Positions 36,605 to 45,523 of a DNA stretch of 64,000 nt are shown here, in pieces. This DNA is from Nocardioides potassii (GTDB lineage: Bacteria > Actinomycetota > Actinomycetes > Propionibacteriales > Nocardioidaceae). The DNA is taken from the NCBI RefSeq assembly GCF_021648885.1, contig NZ_JAKJHZ010000011.1, positions 62,001-126,000 of the forward strand, in the 5' to 3' direction. A program made the translations under genes and the position numbers. Each line of letters opens with the position of its first letter. Position 1 is the first letter of the stretch. Under the pieces are notes generated by a model. That model searched no databases and was not told the DNA's origin. It saw nothing but the letters and a program-made list of their open reading frames with translations.

Positions 36605-37513
36605 CTACGCCGTCTGCGCCACCCACTCGATCGGATCGCCGGCCGCGAGGTCGGTGATGCCGAGCTTCTCGTAGGCGCCGAGCACGACGAGTCGCCGTAC
36701 GGCGCCGAAGGTGAGCACGTGCGCGACCATCCCGCCGTAGGTGAACACCCTCGGGGGGTCGCAGGTGACGTCGACGAAGGTGTCGTCGAGCCGCCCCTCC
36801 TCGACCGTGGTGCGCACCTGGCGGAGGAACGTCGACCCCTCCTCGGCGAGCTCGCGCCGCAGGGTGCTGACCGACTTGCCACGCTCCTGGTCCCAGTCGT
36901 ACCTGCGCTGCGAGGTCGCGGCGTTCCACTGGGCGAGCTGGCCGACGAGCCGGCCCAGCACGGAGCGGATCGTCATGTCGTCGTCGATCGTGCCGATCGG
37001 CATGTCGATCGGGGCGTCGAGCTGGTCGTCGGTGAGCCGGTCGGCCCGGTCGATCATCTCGCCGATCAGCCAGGTGTGGTGCTCGACCATGCGCGTCATC
37101 AGGTCCATCGGGGTCACCTTTCGGGTGGTCGGCAGCCGCAGGCTGCCGGGCGGGTGGAAGTGCACACCGCTCGGACCTTCGATCTGGGTCCGGGTGGGGT
37201 GCTGACGCCAGTGGCTCGGAGCCGACCCGTACTCCCGCACGAACGCCCGGGTGAACGCCTCGTGCGAGCCGTAGCCGGCCTCGAACGCGACGTCGACCAC
37301 CTGCTGCTCGCTGGTCACGAGGCGGTACGCCGCGCGCTCCAGCAGGAGCCGGCGTCGCATCCGCTCCGGTGGCTCACCGCCGGTCGCCGACACCACACGG
37401 TCGAGGTGGAAGCGGGACAGGTGGAGCCGCCGCGCACGCTCGTCGGCACCGAGGTCGAGGGTCTCGGCCAGGGTGTCGAGGAAGGCCGCGAAGGTGTCGG
37501 CCGCTGTCGTCAT
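36605..37513 (-). CDS. AraC-type HTH / DinB-like fusion protein
   Basis: A 302-residue protein with the DNA-binding domain at the N-terminus. Residues about 15-110 carry the double helix-turn-helix of AraC/XylS ('LHLSRFHLDRVVSATGGEPPERMRRRLLLERAAYRLVTSEQQVVDVAFEAGYGSHEAFTRAFVREYGSAPSHWR'). Residues about 135-302 look like a DinB-type four-helix bundle ('DLMTRMVEHHTWLIGEMIDRADRLTDDQLDAPI' ... 'RVFTYGGMVAHVLTFGAVRRLVVLGAYEKLG'), where the bundle could bind a metal through its His residues. This order is known in actinobacterial regulators but the inducer is unknown. Start at ATG 37513, which fits 'TTAADTFAAFLDTLAETLD'. Confidence 0.82.
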   Translation of the reverse strand: MTTAADTFAAFLDTLAETLDLGADERARRLHLSRFHLDRVVSATGGEPPERMRRRLLLERAAYRLVTSEQQVVDVAFEAGYGSHEAFTRAFVREYGSAPSHWRQHPTRTQIEGPSGVHFHPPGSLRLPTTRKVTPMDLMTRMVEHHTWLIGEMIDRADRLTDDQLDAPIDMPIGTIDDDMTIRSVLGRLVGQLAQWNAATSQRRYDWDQERGKSVSTLRRELAEEGSTFLRQVRTTVEEGRLDDTFVDVTCDPPRVFTYGGMVAHVLTFGAVRRLVVLGAYEKLGITDLAAGDPIEWVAQTA

Positions 37514-37611
37514 GTCCACCACCCTGCTGCCGCCTCGGCCCGCCGGCTTGATCGCACTTGCGCAGTCTGCACCGAATCGTCGTACGACGAGCGGAGTGGG
37601 ACAATGGAGCC

Positions 37612-37977
37612 ATGGCCAGCAGCGTTCCGGCACGCCGCACCGAGAAGGGTCGCGGCCACCTCCTCGACATGAATGCGCCCCGTCAGGTCATCAAGGACCC
37701 GGAGCAGGACGCCCGCGACCTCGCCCGCGTCCAGCGCTGGGTGATGTCCGTCCTCGCCGTCACGACGATCATCCACCTCGTCGTCGGCATCCTCGTCGCG
37801 GCCGTGATGCTCGACGGCCCCACCAGCTCGCGCATCGGCCTCGCCGTGATCTCGGGCATCTTCGGCGCCGGCGCCGTCGCCGCCGGGCTGGCCATCCACG
37901 GCAAGCGCGTGGTGTCCCCCTGGCTGCTCCTCGGCGTGGTCCCCACCGCGGTCGGCCTCTGGCTCATCCTCGGCTGA
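37612..37977 (+). CDS. Small membrane protein of unknown function
   Basis: A 121-residue protein: charged cytoplasmic N-terminus ('ARRTEKGRGHLLDMNAPRQVIKDPEQDARDLARVQRWV') and three hydrophobic segments ('MSVLAVTTIIHLVVGILVAAVML', 'IGLAVISGIFGAGAVAAGLAI', 'PWLLLGVVPTAVGLWLIL'). GACAAT ends exactly 6 nt before the ATG, so it should be leaderless. The family is not recognised. Confidence 0.75.
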   Translation: MASSVPARRTEKGRGHLLDMNAPRQVIKDPEQDARDLARVQRWVMSVLAVTTIIHLVVGILVAAVMLDGPTSSRIGLAVISGIFGAGAVAAGLAIHGKRVVSPWLLLGVVPTAVGLWLILG

Positions 37978-38005
37978 GCTCGTCGGGCAGTGCCACGATG
38001 AGCAC

Positions 38006-38476
38006 ATGGACCCGGCACGTTGGACGGCTCTGCTCGAGTCGCGCGGAGTGGACGCGCGGATCATCGACCTCGTGCGGGACGTGGCTGCGTCCCGCGCCGT
38101 CGAGCCGCCAACGACCGGGACCACGCAGCTGCTGCTCGCCGTCGAACCTGACGGCTATGCCGCCGGCAGGTTCGCGAAGTCGGTGCTGTCGCTGTTCCTG
38201 GACCCCGAACGCGCACGACGCATCGGCGAGCAGCATGGCCTCGGCACGGGCACACGGAACACCGACGCCATCGTGCGCGTGCCGGCCGCTCGTCTCGACG
38301 ATCCTGATTTTCGGGAGCTGACAGTCTCACTGCTCAACGAGGCGCTCGATCGTGTGGCTCACCAAGGTTCTTGGAACCGCGGACTTCCCGACATGCGGAA
38401 GGCGCGGGGCGAGATCTGCCCCGTCCATTTCGTCCAGAAGTCCGTGACAGGCGTGTGTCCGGACTGCGAGGGCTGA
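38006..38476 (+). CDS. Hypothetical protein with C-terminal CxxH/CxxC motif
   Basis: A 156-residue cytoplasmic protein with no recognised domain. The C-terminus reads 'GEICPVHFVQKSVTGVCPDCEG', a C-x2-H ... C-x2-C arrangement that looks like a small zinc site. The middle part is helical ('YAAGRFAKSVLSLFLDPERARRIGEQHGL'). Its third codon positions contain noticeably more A/T than neighbouring genes (gat, cct, ttt, cgt, gct, ggt, cat), hinting at horizontal acquisition. A 75-bp palindrome follows 47 nt downstream. CACGAT ends 6 nt before the ATG. Confidence 0.65.
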   Translation: MDPARWTALLESRGVDARIIDLVRDVAASRAVEPPTTGTTQLLLAVEPDGYAAGRFAKSVLSLFLDPERARRIGEQHGLGTGTRNTDAIVRVPAARLDDPDFRELTVSLLNEALDRVAHQGSWNRGLPDMRKARGEICPVHFVQKSVTGVCPDCEG

Positions 38477-38523
38477 GGCGAGCGAGGGGTCGATCGTCCA
38501 CTGTCGGGACGCTGGTGCGGAGA

Positions 38524-38598
38524 TCGACGGACCGAACGCCGACGGTCGCGCCCTACTCGCGCTCAGGCGCAAGCCACGGCGGGCGTTCGGTCCGTTGA
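38524..38598. repeat. 75-bp long-arm palindrome
   Basis: Arms 38524-38540 and 38582-38598 pair over 17 bp with one G-U (core acggaccgaacgcc / ggcgttcggtccgt). The 41-nt interior holds a second pairing (gcgcc / ggcgc). It lies in the 229-bp gap between the CxxH/CxxC protein and a 45-residue gene. It may terminate the upstream gene, but it has no U-tract and is larger than the other terminators here. Confidence 0.65.
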
Positions 38599-38705
38599 CC
38601 GGTTGGAGGCCAAGCACCCGAACCACCAAGAGAATCCATTGCGGACATCGCGGGGTCGTGGGCCGGACAACGCGGTCGTCCGTTCCAGACGTCTACCCTC
38701 GACGC

Positions 38706-38843
38706 ATGGGAGACCCTGACTACCGCACGCTGCCGCCTGCTCCGCGTCTCGATGAGACCGTGGCGAGCACCGATCCCGACCGCGCGCCCGACGCCGACGA
38801 CGTACGCAACGTCAACCAGCACGCTGCCCTCCGCGACGAGTGA
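38706..38843 (+). CDS. Small hydrophilic protein
   Basis: A 45-codon open frame encoding an acidic, Pro/Asp-rich peptide ('GDPDYRTLPPAPRLDETVASTDPDRAPDADDVRNVNQHAALRDE'), probably disordered. TACCCT ends 6 nt before the ATG, the same spacing as many leaderless genes here, which is the main reason for calling it. No function is suggested. It converges on glgP. Confidence 0.5.
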   Translation: MGDPDYRTLPPAPRLDETVASTDPDRAPDADDVRNVNQHAALRDE

Positions 38844-38871
38844 CCCGTCAGGCCCTCGCTGACGGTGAGAG

Positions 38872-41454
38872 TCAGGCGGGCTCGGCCACGAGCCCGAGCT
38901 CGGCGACCGAGGCGAGGGCGTCGTTGTGCGGGACCACGCGGACCGTGTAGCCGAAGGGACCGGAGGTCGCGAGGGGCACGGCGGCGTCGAAGCGGTGGCG
39001 GTTGCCGTCGTAGGACTCCGCCACCGTCATCGGCGTGACGCTCGTCGCGGTCAGCACGTCGTCGGAGCCGATGCGCCCGTGGACGACCTGGACCTCGACG
39101 TCGTCGGCCGACAGCGAGCCCAGCGCCACCCAGGCGCGGACGGCGAGCGTCGCGCCGACCTCGGCCTGGTCACCGACGCCCTCGGAGTCGATGTGCTCGA
39201 CGCGGACGCCGGGCCACGCGGCGCGGACCTCCTGCTTCCAGGACGACAGCTCGTGGGCGCCGGCGTAGTCGCTGTTGAGCGACCGCGCGGTGTGGGCCGC
39301 CGGGGCGTAGAGCTCGCGGACGTAGTCGCGGACCTGGCGGGTGGCCAGCACCTTCGGGCCCAGCGACTTGAGGGTGTGGCGCACCATCTCGAGCCAGCGC
39401 GGCGGCACGCCCTCGTCGTTGAGCTCGTAGAAGCGCGGCGCGACCTCGTTCTCGATGAGGGCGTAGAGCGCGTTGGCCTCGAGGTCGTCACGACGATCGG
39501 GGTCGTCGATGCCGTCGGCCGACGGGATCGCCCAGCCGTTGTTGCCGTCGTGCCACTCGTCCCACCAGCCGTCGAGGATCGACAGGTTGAGACCACCGTT
39601 GAGCGCGGCCTTCATGCCGGAGGTGCCGCAGGCCTCGTAGGGACGCAGCGGGTTGTTGAGCCACACGTCGCAGCCGGGGTAGAGCGGCTGCGCCATCGCG
39701 ATGTCGTAGTTGGGCAGGAACGCGATGCGGTGCCGGACCTCCGGGTCGTCGGCGAAGCGCACCATCTCCTGGATGAGCCGCTTGCCCGTCTCGTCGGCCG
39801 GGTGCGCCTTGCCGGCGATCACGAGCTGGACCGGGCGCTCGGGGTCGAGCAACAGCTTCTTGAGGCGGGCCGGGTCGCGCAGCATCAGCGTCAGGCGCTT
39901 GTACGTCGGCACGCGACGCGCGAAGCCGATCGTCAGGATGTCGGGGTCGAGGGCGGTGTCGACCCACGTCGTCTCGGCCGGCGCGAAGCCGCGCTTGGCC
40001 GCGGACCTCTTCATCCGGTCGCGCGCGTCCTCGATGAAGCGGGTGCGCAGCGTGCGCTTGAGGTCCCAGATCTCCCGGTCGCCGAACTGGTCGACCATCG
40101 GCCACAGCGCGTCGGTGTCGTCGCCGTCGATGTCGGCGCCGCGGCTGGCGGCGAGCTCGATGACCTCGCGGGCGATCCACGTCGGGCCGTGCACGCCGTT
40201 GGTGATGGACGTGATCGGCACCTCGGCCTCGTCGAAGGCCGGCCAGAGGCCGTTGAACATCCCGCGCGACACGTGCCCGTGGAGCTGCGAGACGCCGTTG
40301 GCGCGCTGCGCGAGGCGGAAGCCCATGACGGCCATGTTGAACACGCCGGCGTCGCCGCCCTCGTAGTCCTCGGCGCCCAGCGCGAGGATCCGGTCGACCG
40401 GCACGCCCGGGGTCGGGCTGTTGCCGCCGAAGTACTGCGAGACCAGCTCGCGCGGGAAGCGGTCGATGCCCGCGGGCACCGGGGTGTGGGTGGTGAAGAC
40501 CGTGCCGGCGCGCGACACCTCGAGCGCGGTGTCGAAGTCGAGGTGCGGGCCGTGCTCGTCGACGGTGAGCTCGCGGATCCGCTCGATGCCGAGGAAGCCG
40601 GCGTGGCCCTCGTTGGCGTGGAAGACCTCGGGGGCCGGGGCACCCGTGATGCGCGACCACACCCGCAGCGCGCGTACGCCGCCGACGCCGAGCAGCAGCT
40701 CCTGGCGCAGGCGGTGCTCGGAGTTGCCGCCGTAGAGGCGGTCGGTGACGTCGCGGTAGTGGGCGCTGTTCTCCTCGATGTCGGTGTCGAGCAGCAGCAG
40801 CGGCACCCGGCCGACGTGCGCGACGAGGATACGGGCGACCAGGTCGGGCCCGTCGGGCAGCGCGAGGGAGATCGTGGCGCGGGACCCGTCGGCCTCGCGG
40901 AGCACCGTCAGCGGCAGCTCGTCCGGATCGAGCACCGGGTAGCTCTCCTGCTGCCAGCCGTCGCGGTCGAGCGCCTGCTTGAAGTAGCCGTGCCGGTAGA
41001 ACAGCCCGATGCCGACCAGCGGGATGCCGAGGTCGGAGGACGCCTTGAGGTGGTCGCCGGCGAGGATGCCGAGACCCCCGGAGTACTGGGGCAGCACCGA
41101 CGTGATGCCGTACTCGGAGGAGAAGTACGCGATCGCGCGGGGCGCGTCGGCACCGGCCTTGCGGGCGTACCAGCGGTCCTCCGACAGGTAGCGCTGGAGG
41201 TCGTCATGGGCGGCGTCGAGCCGGTTGCGGAACTCGCCGTCCTCGACCAGCTCGTCGAGGCGCTCACGGCTGACCGCGCCGAGGAAGCGGACGGGGTCGC
41301 GCTTGACCTCACGCCACAGCTCGGGGTCGACGGCCTCGAAGACGTCCTGCGTCGGCGGGTGCCACGACCAGCGCAGGTTGCCCGCGAGGACGGACAGGGC
41401 GCCCAAGGGCTCGGGCAGGACAGGACGGACGGTGAATCGTCGGAACGCACGCAC
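38872..41454 (-). CDS. glgP: Alpha-glucan phosphorylase
   Basis: An 860-residue phosphorylase of the mycobacterial/archaeal GlgP type, releasing glucose-1-phosphate from alpha-1,4-glucan. The GTG at 41454 gives 'RAFRRFTVRPVLPEPLGALSVLAGNLRWSWHPPTQDVFEAVDP', matching the family start. 'AYFSSEYGITSVLPQYSGGLGILAGDHLKASSDLG', 'FTTHTPVPAGIDRFP', 'ITSITNGVHGPTW' and the PLP-lysine region 'YEACGTSGMKAALNGGLNLSILDGWWDEW' are present. It degrades the polymer built by the glgE operon 4 kb away. Confidence 0.95.
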   Translation of the reverse strand: MRAFRRFTVRPVLPEPLGALSVLAGNLRWSWHPPTQDVFEAVDPELWREVKRDPVRFLGAVSRERLDELVEDGEFRNRLDAAHDDLQRYLSEDRWYARKAGADAPRAIAYFSSEYGITSVLPQYSGGLGILAGDHLKASSDLGIPLVGIGLFYRHGYFKQALDRDGWQQESYPVLDPDELPLTVLREADGSRATISLALPDGPDLVARILVAHVGRVPLLLLDTDIEENSAHYRDVTDRLYGGNSEHRLRQELLLGVGGVRALRVWSRITGAPAPEVFHANEGHAGFLGIERIRELTVDEHGPHLDFDTALEVSRAGTVFTTHTPVPAGIDRFPRELVSQYFGGNSPTPGVPVDRILALGAEDYEGGDAGVFNMAVMGFRLAQRANGVSQLHGHVSRGMFNGLWPAFDEAEVPITSITNGVHGPTWIAREVIELAASRGADIDGDDTDALWPMVDQFGDREIWDLKRTLRTRFIEDARDRMKRSAAKRGFAPAETTWVDTALDPDILTIGFARRVPTYKRLTLMLRDPARLKKLLLDPERPVQLVIAGKAHPADETGKRLIQEMVRFADDPEVRHRIAFLPNYDIAMAQPLYPGCDVWLNNPLRPYEACGTSGMKAALNGGLNLSILDGWWDEWHDGNNGWAIPSADGIDDPDRRDDLEANALYALIENEVAPRFYELNDEGVPPRWLEMVRHTLKSLGPKVLATRQVRDYVRELYAPAAHTARSLNSDYAGAHELSSWKQEVRAAWPGVRVEHIDSEGVGDQAEVGATLAVRAWVALGSLSADDVEVQVVHGRIGSDDVLTATSVTPMTVAESYDGNRHRFDAAVPLATSGPFGYTVRVVPHNDALASVAELGLVAEPA

Positions 41455-41546
41455 GATCGTGCACGCTAGGGCATTTCTTGGAACGATCCAAGCACTCGAC
41501 CGCAACCCGTCAGTAACCTGCGCCCCTCCCCGGCAGTTGTCGCGGC

Positions 41547-44500
41547 ATGACCCCTCGCCCCCGTTTCGGCCGCACATCCCTCGCGGCCGTGTCGCTCCTC
41601 GCGATCTCGACCTTCACCACGATCGCCACGCCGGCCACGGCCGAGCCGTCCCCCTCGGGGACCGCAGCGATCCCGCCCGGCCCGGCCCCGAAGGACGTCC
41701 GCACCCCCGGTGACCCGGTCGCAGGTCCGCGCGACACCGACACCCGCGGGACGGCGCTCCCGACGCCCGCGCAGCGCCAGGCGGTCGCGGCTCTCGGCGA
41801 GCTCACCTCCCGGTGGAACAGCCTCGGCACCCCCGCCTCGCTCCTGCCGGCCGACGGCAGCCTCGGTGCCGCGCCCGGCGACCCCGCGGCGGCCGCACGC
41901 GGCTGGCTGCGCGACCACGCCGCCGCCTTCGGCATGACCGCGGCGCAGGTCGACGGCCTCGTCCTCGTCAGCTCGCAGAAGCTGGCAGACTCCCCCGCCC
42001 GCGCCGTGCTCTTCCGCCAGGACTTCGACGGCGTCGCCCCGGCCCTCGGCGGACTGGTGACGGTCGGCGTCGCCGACGGCCAGGTGGCCTATGTCTCGTC
42101 GTCGCTGGCCCGCACCACGGGCACGATGCCGGCCGCGATGCTGACCCCCCTCCAGGGCTGGTTGAAGGCGGCCGACGACCTGTCGGTGGGGATCCCCGCG
42201 GCGAAGGTCGCCGACGTCGTGAAGACCGTGAGCGGCGGGTGGACCCGCCTGAGCGTGCCGGGCTTCGCCCAGGAGCAGCAGGTCCGCCTGCGCGCGCTGC
42301 CGATGGCGGACGGCACCGTCCGCCCTGTCCTCGAGGCCAACGTGGTCAACGTCGCCGGCGGTGCGTCGCTGGCGTTCACGAGCCTGGTCGACGGCGTCAC
42401 CGGTGAGGTGCTCGCGCGTCACAACAAGGTCGACAACTTCGTCTACAACGACCTCTTCCAGGGTGCGGTCGACCCGACGACCGGCTGCGGTCCCCAGCAC
42501 CCCTTCGACCTCGATGACGACGCCACGAGGACCATCACGGCGATCGCCGCAGGCGCGCCGGTCGACGACTTCGTCCTCAAGCTCTTCCGCGGCTCCACCC
42601 TGGTGACCTCGACGGACACCGCCACCAACCCGGAGGCGCTGGCCTACAGCGCCGCGAGCATCCCCGGCGGCACGTACTCGGTGCAGGTCTGCGAGTTCGA
42701 GCCCGGGGCGGTGATCCTCGGCCAGTACGCCGTCGCCGTCAGCACCAGCGACACTCCGGCCCCCGGCACCGGCGACCTCACCGGGAACCCGCGCTGGCGC
42801 TACTTCACCGTCAACCCGACGCTCGACTCCCCCGACGAGGTCCCGACCAACTCGGTGATCGGCTGCTGGCGCCTCGAGGCAGGATGCACGACCCCGCCCG
42901 GTGAGCTGCGCAACGTCGCCGCCTTCGGCCCGTGGGACACGATCGGCCCGCTGTCGACCCTCACCACGGTCGGCAACAACGCCAACACGCACGAGGCGTG
43001 GGTCAGCCCGCTCACGCCCGGCGGCCTGTTCCAGGCCCCCGTGTCGCCGACACGCGAGTACACCGAGGAGTTCACCGACGCCTGGAACAACAGCAGGTGC
43101 GACGTCGCCGAGCTCACCCCCGGCGGAAACGACATCAACGCCTCGGTGGGCAACCTGTTCGTCGCGCACAACCGGATGCACGACTTCTCCTACTACCTCG
43201 GCTTCACCGAGGAGAACTACAACCTCCAGTTCGACAACGGCAGCCGCGGCGGCGTGGGTGGCGACCAGGAGGTCGGAAACGCGCAGGCCGGCGCCGTCAC
43301 CGGCGGCAGCCCCACCTTCCAGGGCCGAGACAACGCGAACCAGATCGCGCTCCAGGACGGCGTCCCCGGCATCACCAACCAGTACCTGTTCGAGCCGATC
43401 GCGGGTGCCTTCTACGCACCCTGCACCGACGGCGGGCTCGACATGGGCATCGTCGGCCACGAGTACACCCACGCCATCAGCAACCGCATGGTCGGCGGGC
43501 CGGACGAGGGCCTGACGTCCGAGCAGGGCGGGGCGATGGGTGAGTCGTGGGGCGACCTCGTGGCGGGCGAGTACCAGTTCGCGCACGGCTACAGCAACGG
43601 CGGCAACGTCTGGGCAGTCGGTGCCTACGCGACCGGCAACACCGACACCGCCATCCGCGACTACTCCATCGACCAGAACCCGCTGAACTACTCCGACTAC
43701 GGGTTCGACACCACCGGTCCCGAGGTCCACGCCGACGGCGAGATCTGGAACGGCACGATGTGGGAGGTCCGCCAGGCGCTCGTCGAGAAGTACGACGCCC
43801 AGTTCCCGTACGACGACACGGCACTGCAGCTGGCCTGCGCGGACGCCACCGCGGCCGCGACGCCCAGGTCCGCCGACGCCTGCCCGGGCAACCGGCGCTG
43901 GGTGCAGCTGATGTTCGACGCCTTCCTGCTGCAGCAGGGCGCCACGTCGATGCTCGACGCCCGCGACGCCATGATCGCCGCCGACCAGATGCGGTTCGGC
44001 GGCGCCGACAAGGACGTCATGTGGGCGGCGTTCGCCCGTCGCGGCATGGGGGCTGGTGCTTCCGTCGTGGACGCGGACGACAGCGAGCCGACGCCGAGCT
44101 TCGCGACCCCCACGGGCCCGAACTCGACGATCACCTTCGCGACCACCGGCAGGGCGAAGATCTACGTCGGTGACTACGAGGCGCGGGTCAGCCCGGTCGC
44201 CGACACGGACCCGACCACTCCCCTCGGTGCCGGCGCGAGCTTCACCCCCGGCACCTACGACATGGTCGCCGTGTCGCCCGACCGCGGTTTCACGCGCTGG
44301 ACGATGACCGTCCTCCCGGACGGCCAGGCCCGCACGGAGACGCTGGGCGACGTGGTCAACCTCGCCTCGGCCGCGGCCGGCGGCTCGGTGATCGGGTCGA
44401 CGGACGGCTCGCTCAACCCCGAGGCGCTCATCGACGGCACCGAGCAGACCAACTGGGGCGGCGTGACCGAGGCCCAGGTCGACGAGTCGAACCCGTCCGT

Positions 44501-45419
44501 CGCGGTCGACCTCGCCGGTGGGGTCCAGACGGTGCGGCGCGTGCAGGTGAGCGCCTACCTCACCCCGGCGCCCGCGTCCGCGACCGACGTCCCACTTGCG
44601 CAGGACGACCCGGACTCGGGCTCGCGCTTCACCGCGCTGCGCCAGTTCGCCCTCGAGGCGTGCACGGCGAGCTGCGACTCGCCCGACGCCACCTGGACGC
44701 GGTTCTACACCTCGCCGGCCGACGCGTTCCCGAGCGGGCTCCCCCGCCCGGTGGCGCCGACGCTGAACATGCGCGAGTTCGACGTGCCGGACACCGAGGC
44801 GGCCGCCGTACGGCTGGTGACCCTGGAGAACCAGTGCACCGGCCAGGAGGCCTACGCCGGCGACCAGACCGCCAGCGCCGCCAGTGGCCTGCCGACGGCA
44901 GTGGCCACCGACTGCAAGACCGGCTCCGACCGCGGCACGATCGTGCACGCCTCCGAGCTCCAGGTCTTCGGTGAGTCCGCGACCACGCCGACGCAGCCCA
45001 CGACGGGCGGCGGCAGCGGCGCGGGCTCAGGGACCGGAACCGGGACCGGAACCGGGACCGGCGCCGGGACGGGGACAGGGACGGGGAGCGGCACGACGAC
45101 GACCACCGGTGCGGCCCGCACGAAGATCCGGATGATCGTCAAGCGGGCCTTCCAGACCACGCAGAAGCCTGCTCCGGTGCTGTTCCTGGCGGTCCGCTCC
45201 GCGGTCGAGAAGGAGGCCGGCACGTTCGTGGTCCGGGTCAACAAGAGGAAGTACACCGCCGTCGCGACCGCGGACGGCACGGCCCGGATCAAGGTGAGGA
45301 AGTCGCGGCTGCAGCCGGGCCGCAACACGGTCCGCGTGCGCTTCGCGCCGACCGACCCGTCCACGTTCGCGTCGTCGAGGACGCGGCTGCGGCGGATCAC
45401 CGTCGAGCGGACCGGCTGA
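41547..45419 (+). CDS. Secreted M36-type (fungalysin-like) metallopeptidase
   Basis: A 1290-residue exported protease. Signal peptide 'PRFGRTSLAAVSLLAISTFTTIATPATA', an FTP-like propeptide region (about 60-260) with 'LVTVGVADGQVAYVSSSLARTTG', then the M36 catalytic domain. Zinc motif HEYTH is at residues 638-642, and the downstream Glu666 is in GESWGD. After the protease come a discoidin-like beta segment ('AAGGSVIGSTDGSLNPEALIDGTEQTNWGG'), a Gly/Thr/Ser-rich linker (about 1152-1186) and an Ig-like C-terminal module. Likely a secreted nutrient-scavenging protease anchored or spaced by the linker. Stands alone between glgP and glgE. Confidence 0.9.
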   Translation: MTPRPRFGRTSLAAVSLLAISTFTTIATPATAEPSPSGTAAIPPGPAPKDVRTPGDPVAGPRDTDTRGTALPTPAQRQAVAALGELTSRWNSLGTPASLLPADGSLGAAPGDPAAAARGWLRDHAAAFGMTAAQVDGLVLVSSQKLADSPARAVLFRQDFDGVAPALGGLVTVGVADGQVAYVSSSLARTTGTMPAAMLTPLQGWLKAADDLSVGIPAAKVADVVKTVSGGWTRLSVPGFAQEQQVRLRALPMADGTVRPVLEANVVNVAGGASLAFTSLVDGVTGEVLARHNKVDNFVYNDLFQGAVDPTTGCGPQHPFDLDDDATRTITAIAAGAPVDDFVLKLFRGSTLVTSTDTATNPEALAYSAASIPGGTYSVQVCEFEPGAVILGQYAVAVSTSDTPAPGTGDLTGNPRWRYFTVNPTLDSPDEVPTNSVIGCWRLEAGCTTPPGELRNVAAFGPWDTIGPLSTLTTVGNNANTHEAWVSPLTPGGLFQAPVSPTREYTEEFTDAWNNSRCDVAELTPGGNDINASVGNLFVAHNRMHDFSYYLGFTEENYNLQFDNGSRGGVGGDQEVGNAQAGAVTGGSPTFQGRDNANQIALQDGVPGITNQYLFEPIAGAFYAPCTDGGLDMGIVGHEYTHAISNRMVGGPDEGLTSEQGGAMGESWGDLVAGEYQFAHGYSNGGNVWAVGAYATGNTDTAIRDYSIDQNPLNYSDYGFDTTGPEVHADGEIWNGTMWEVRQALVEKYDAQFPYDDTALQLACADATAAATPRSADACPGNRRWVQLMFDAFLLQQGATSMLDARDAMIAADQMRFGGADKDVMWAAFARRGMGAGASVVDADDSEPTPSFATPTGPNSTITFATTGRAKIYVGDYEARVSPVADTDPTTPLGAGASFTPGTYDMVAVSPDRGFTRWTMTVLPDGQARTETLGDVVNLASAAAGGSVIGSTDGSLNPEALIDGTEQTNWGGVTEAQVDESNPSVAVDLAGGVQTVRRVQVSAYLTPAPASATDVPLAQDDPDSGSRFTALRQFALEACTASCDSPDATWTRFYTSPADAFPSGLPRPVAPTLNMREFDVPDTEAAAVRLVTLENQCTGQEAYAGDQTASAASGLPTAVATDCKTGSDRGTIVHASELQVFGESATTPTQPTTGGGSGAGSGTGTGTGTGTGAGTGTGTGSGTTTTTGAARTKIRMIVKRAFQTTQKPAPVLFLAVRSAVEKEAGTFVVRVNKRKYTAVATADGTARIKVRKSRLQPGRNTVRVRFAPTDPSTFASSRTRLRRITVERTG
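45029..45090 (+). repeat. Hexanucleotide-type low-complexity repeat in the protease linker
   Basis: About ten imperfect 6-bp units (ggaccg, ggaacc, gggaca types) encoding an alternating Gly-Thr linker between the beta domain and the C-terminal Ig-like module of the M36 protease. Such tracts can change length by slippage. Confidence 0.8.
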
Positions 45420-45439
45420 CCGCACCGCCTGCCGATCGA

Positions 45440-45487
45440 CCGACCGCGGCCGGAGTCGTCCCAAGGGGTGGCACCGGCCGCGGTCGG
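45440..45487 (+). terminator. Terminator after the M36 protease gene
   Basis: A 14-bp perfect stem (ccgaccgcggccgg with ccggccgcggtcgg) and a 20-nt loop, 20 nt after the protease stop and before the glgE promoter region. Confidence 0.75.
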
Positions 45488-45523
45488 CTTGCGTAGGGCC
45501 ACCGGGTTCGCAAGTGTGGGGCC

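Noticed and set aside
45029-45090. Short direct repeats that might suggest a CRISPR array.
   Set aside because: Units are 6 bp without spacers and lie in frame inside the protease linker; no cas gene is in the window.
45488-45514. cttgcg / cgcaag dyad upstream of glgE as an operator.
   Set aside because: Only 6 bp per half-site with a 15-bp gap, in GC-rich DNA where this is expected by chance; no regulator gene is adjacent. Mentioned in the glgE entry only.
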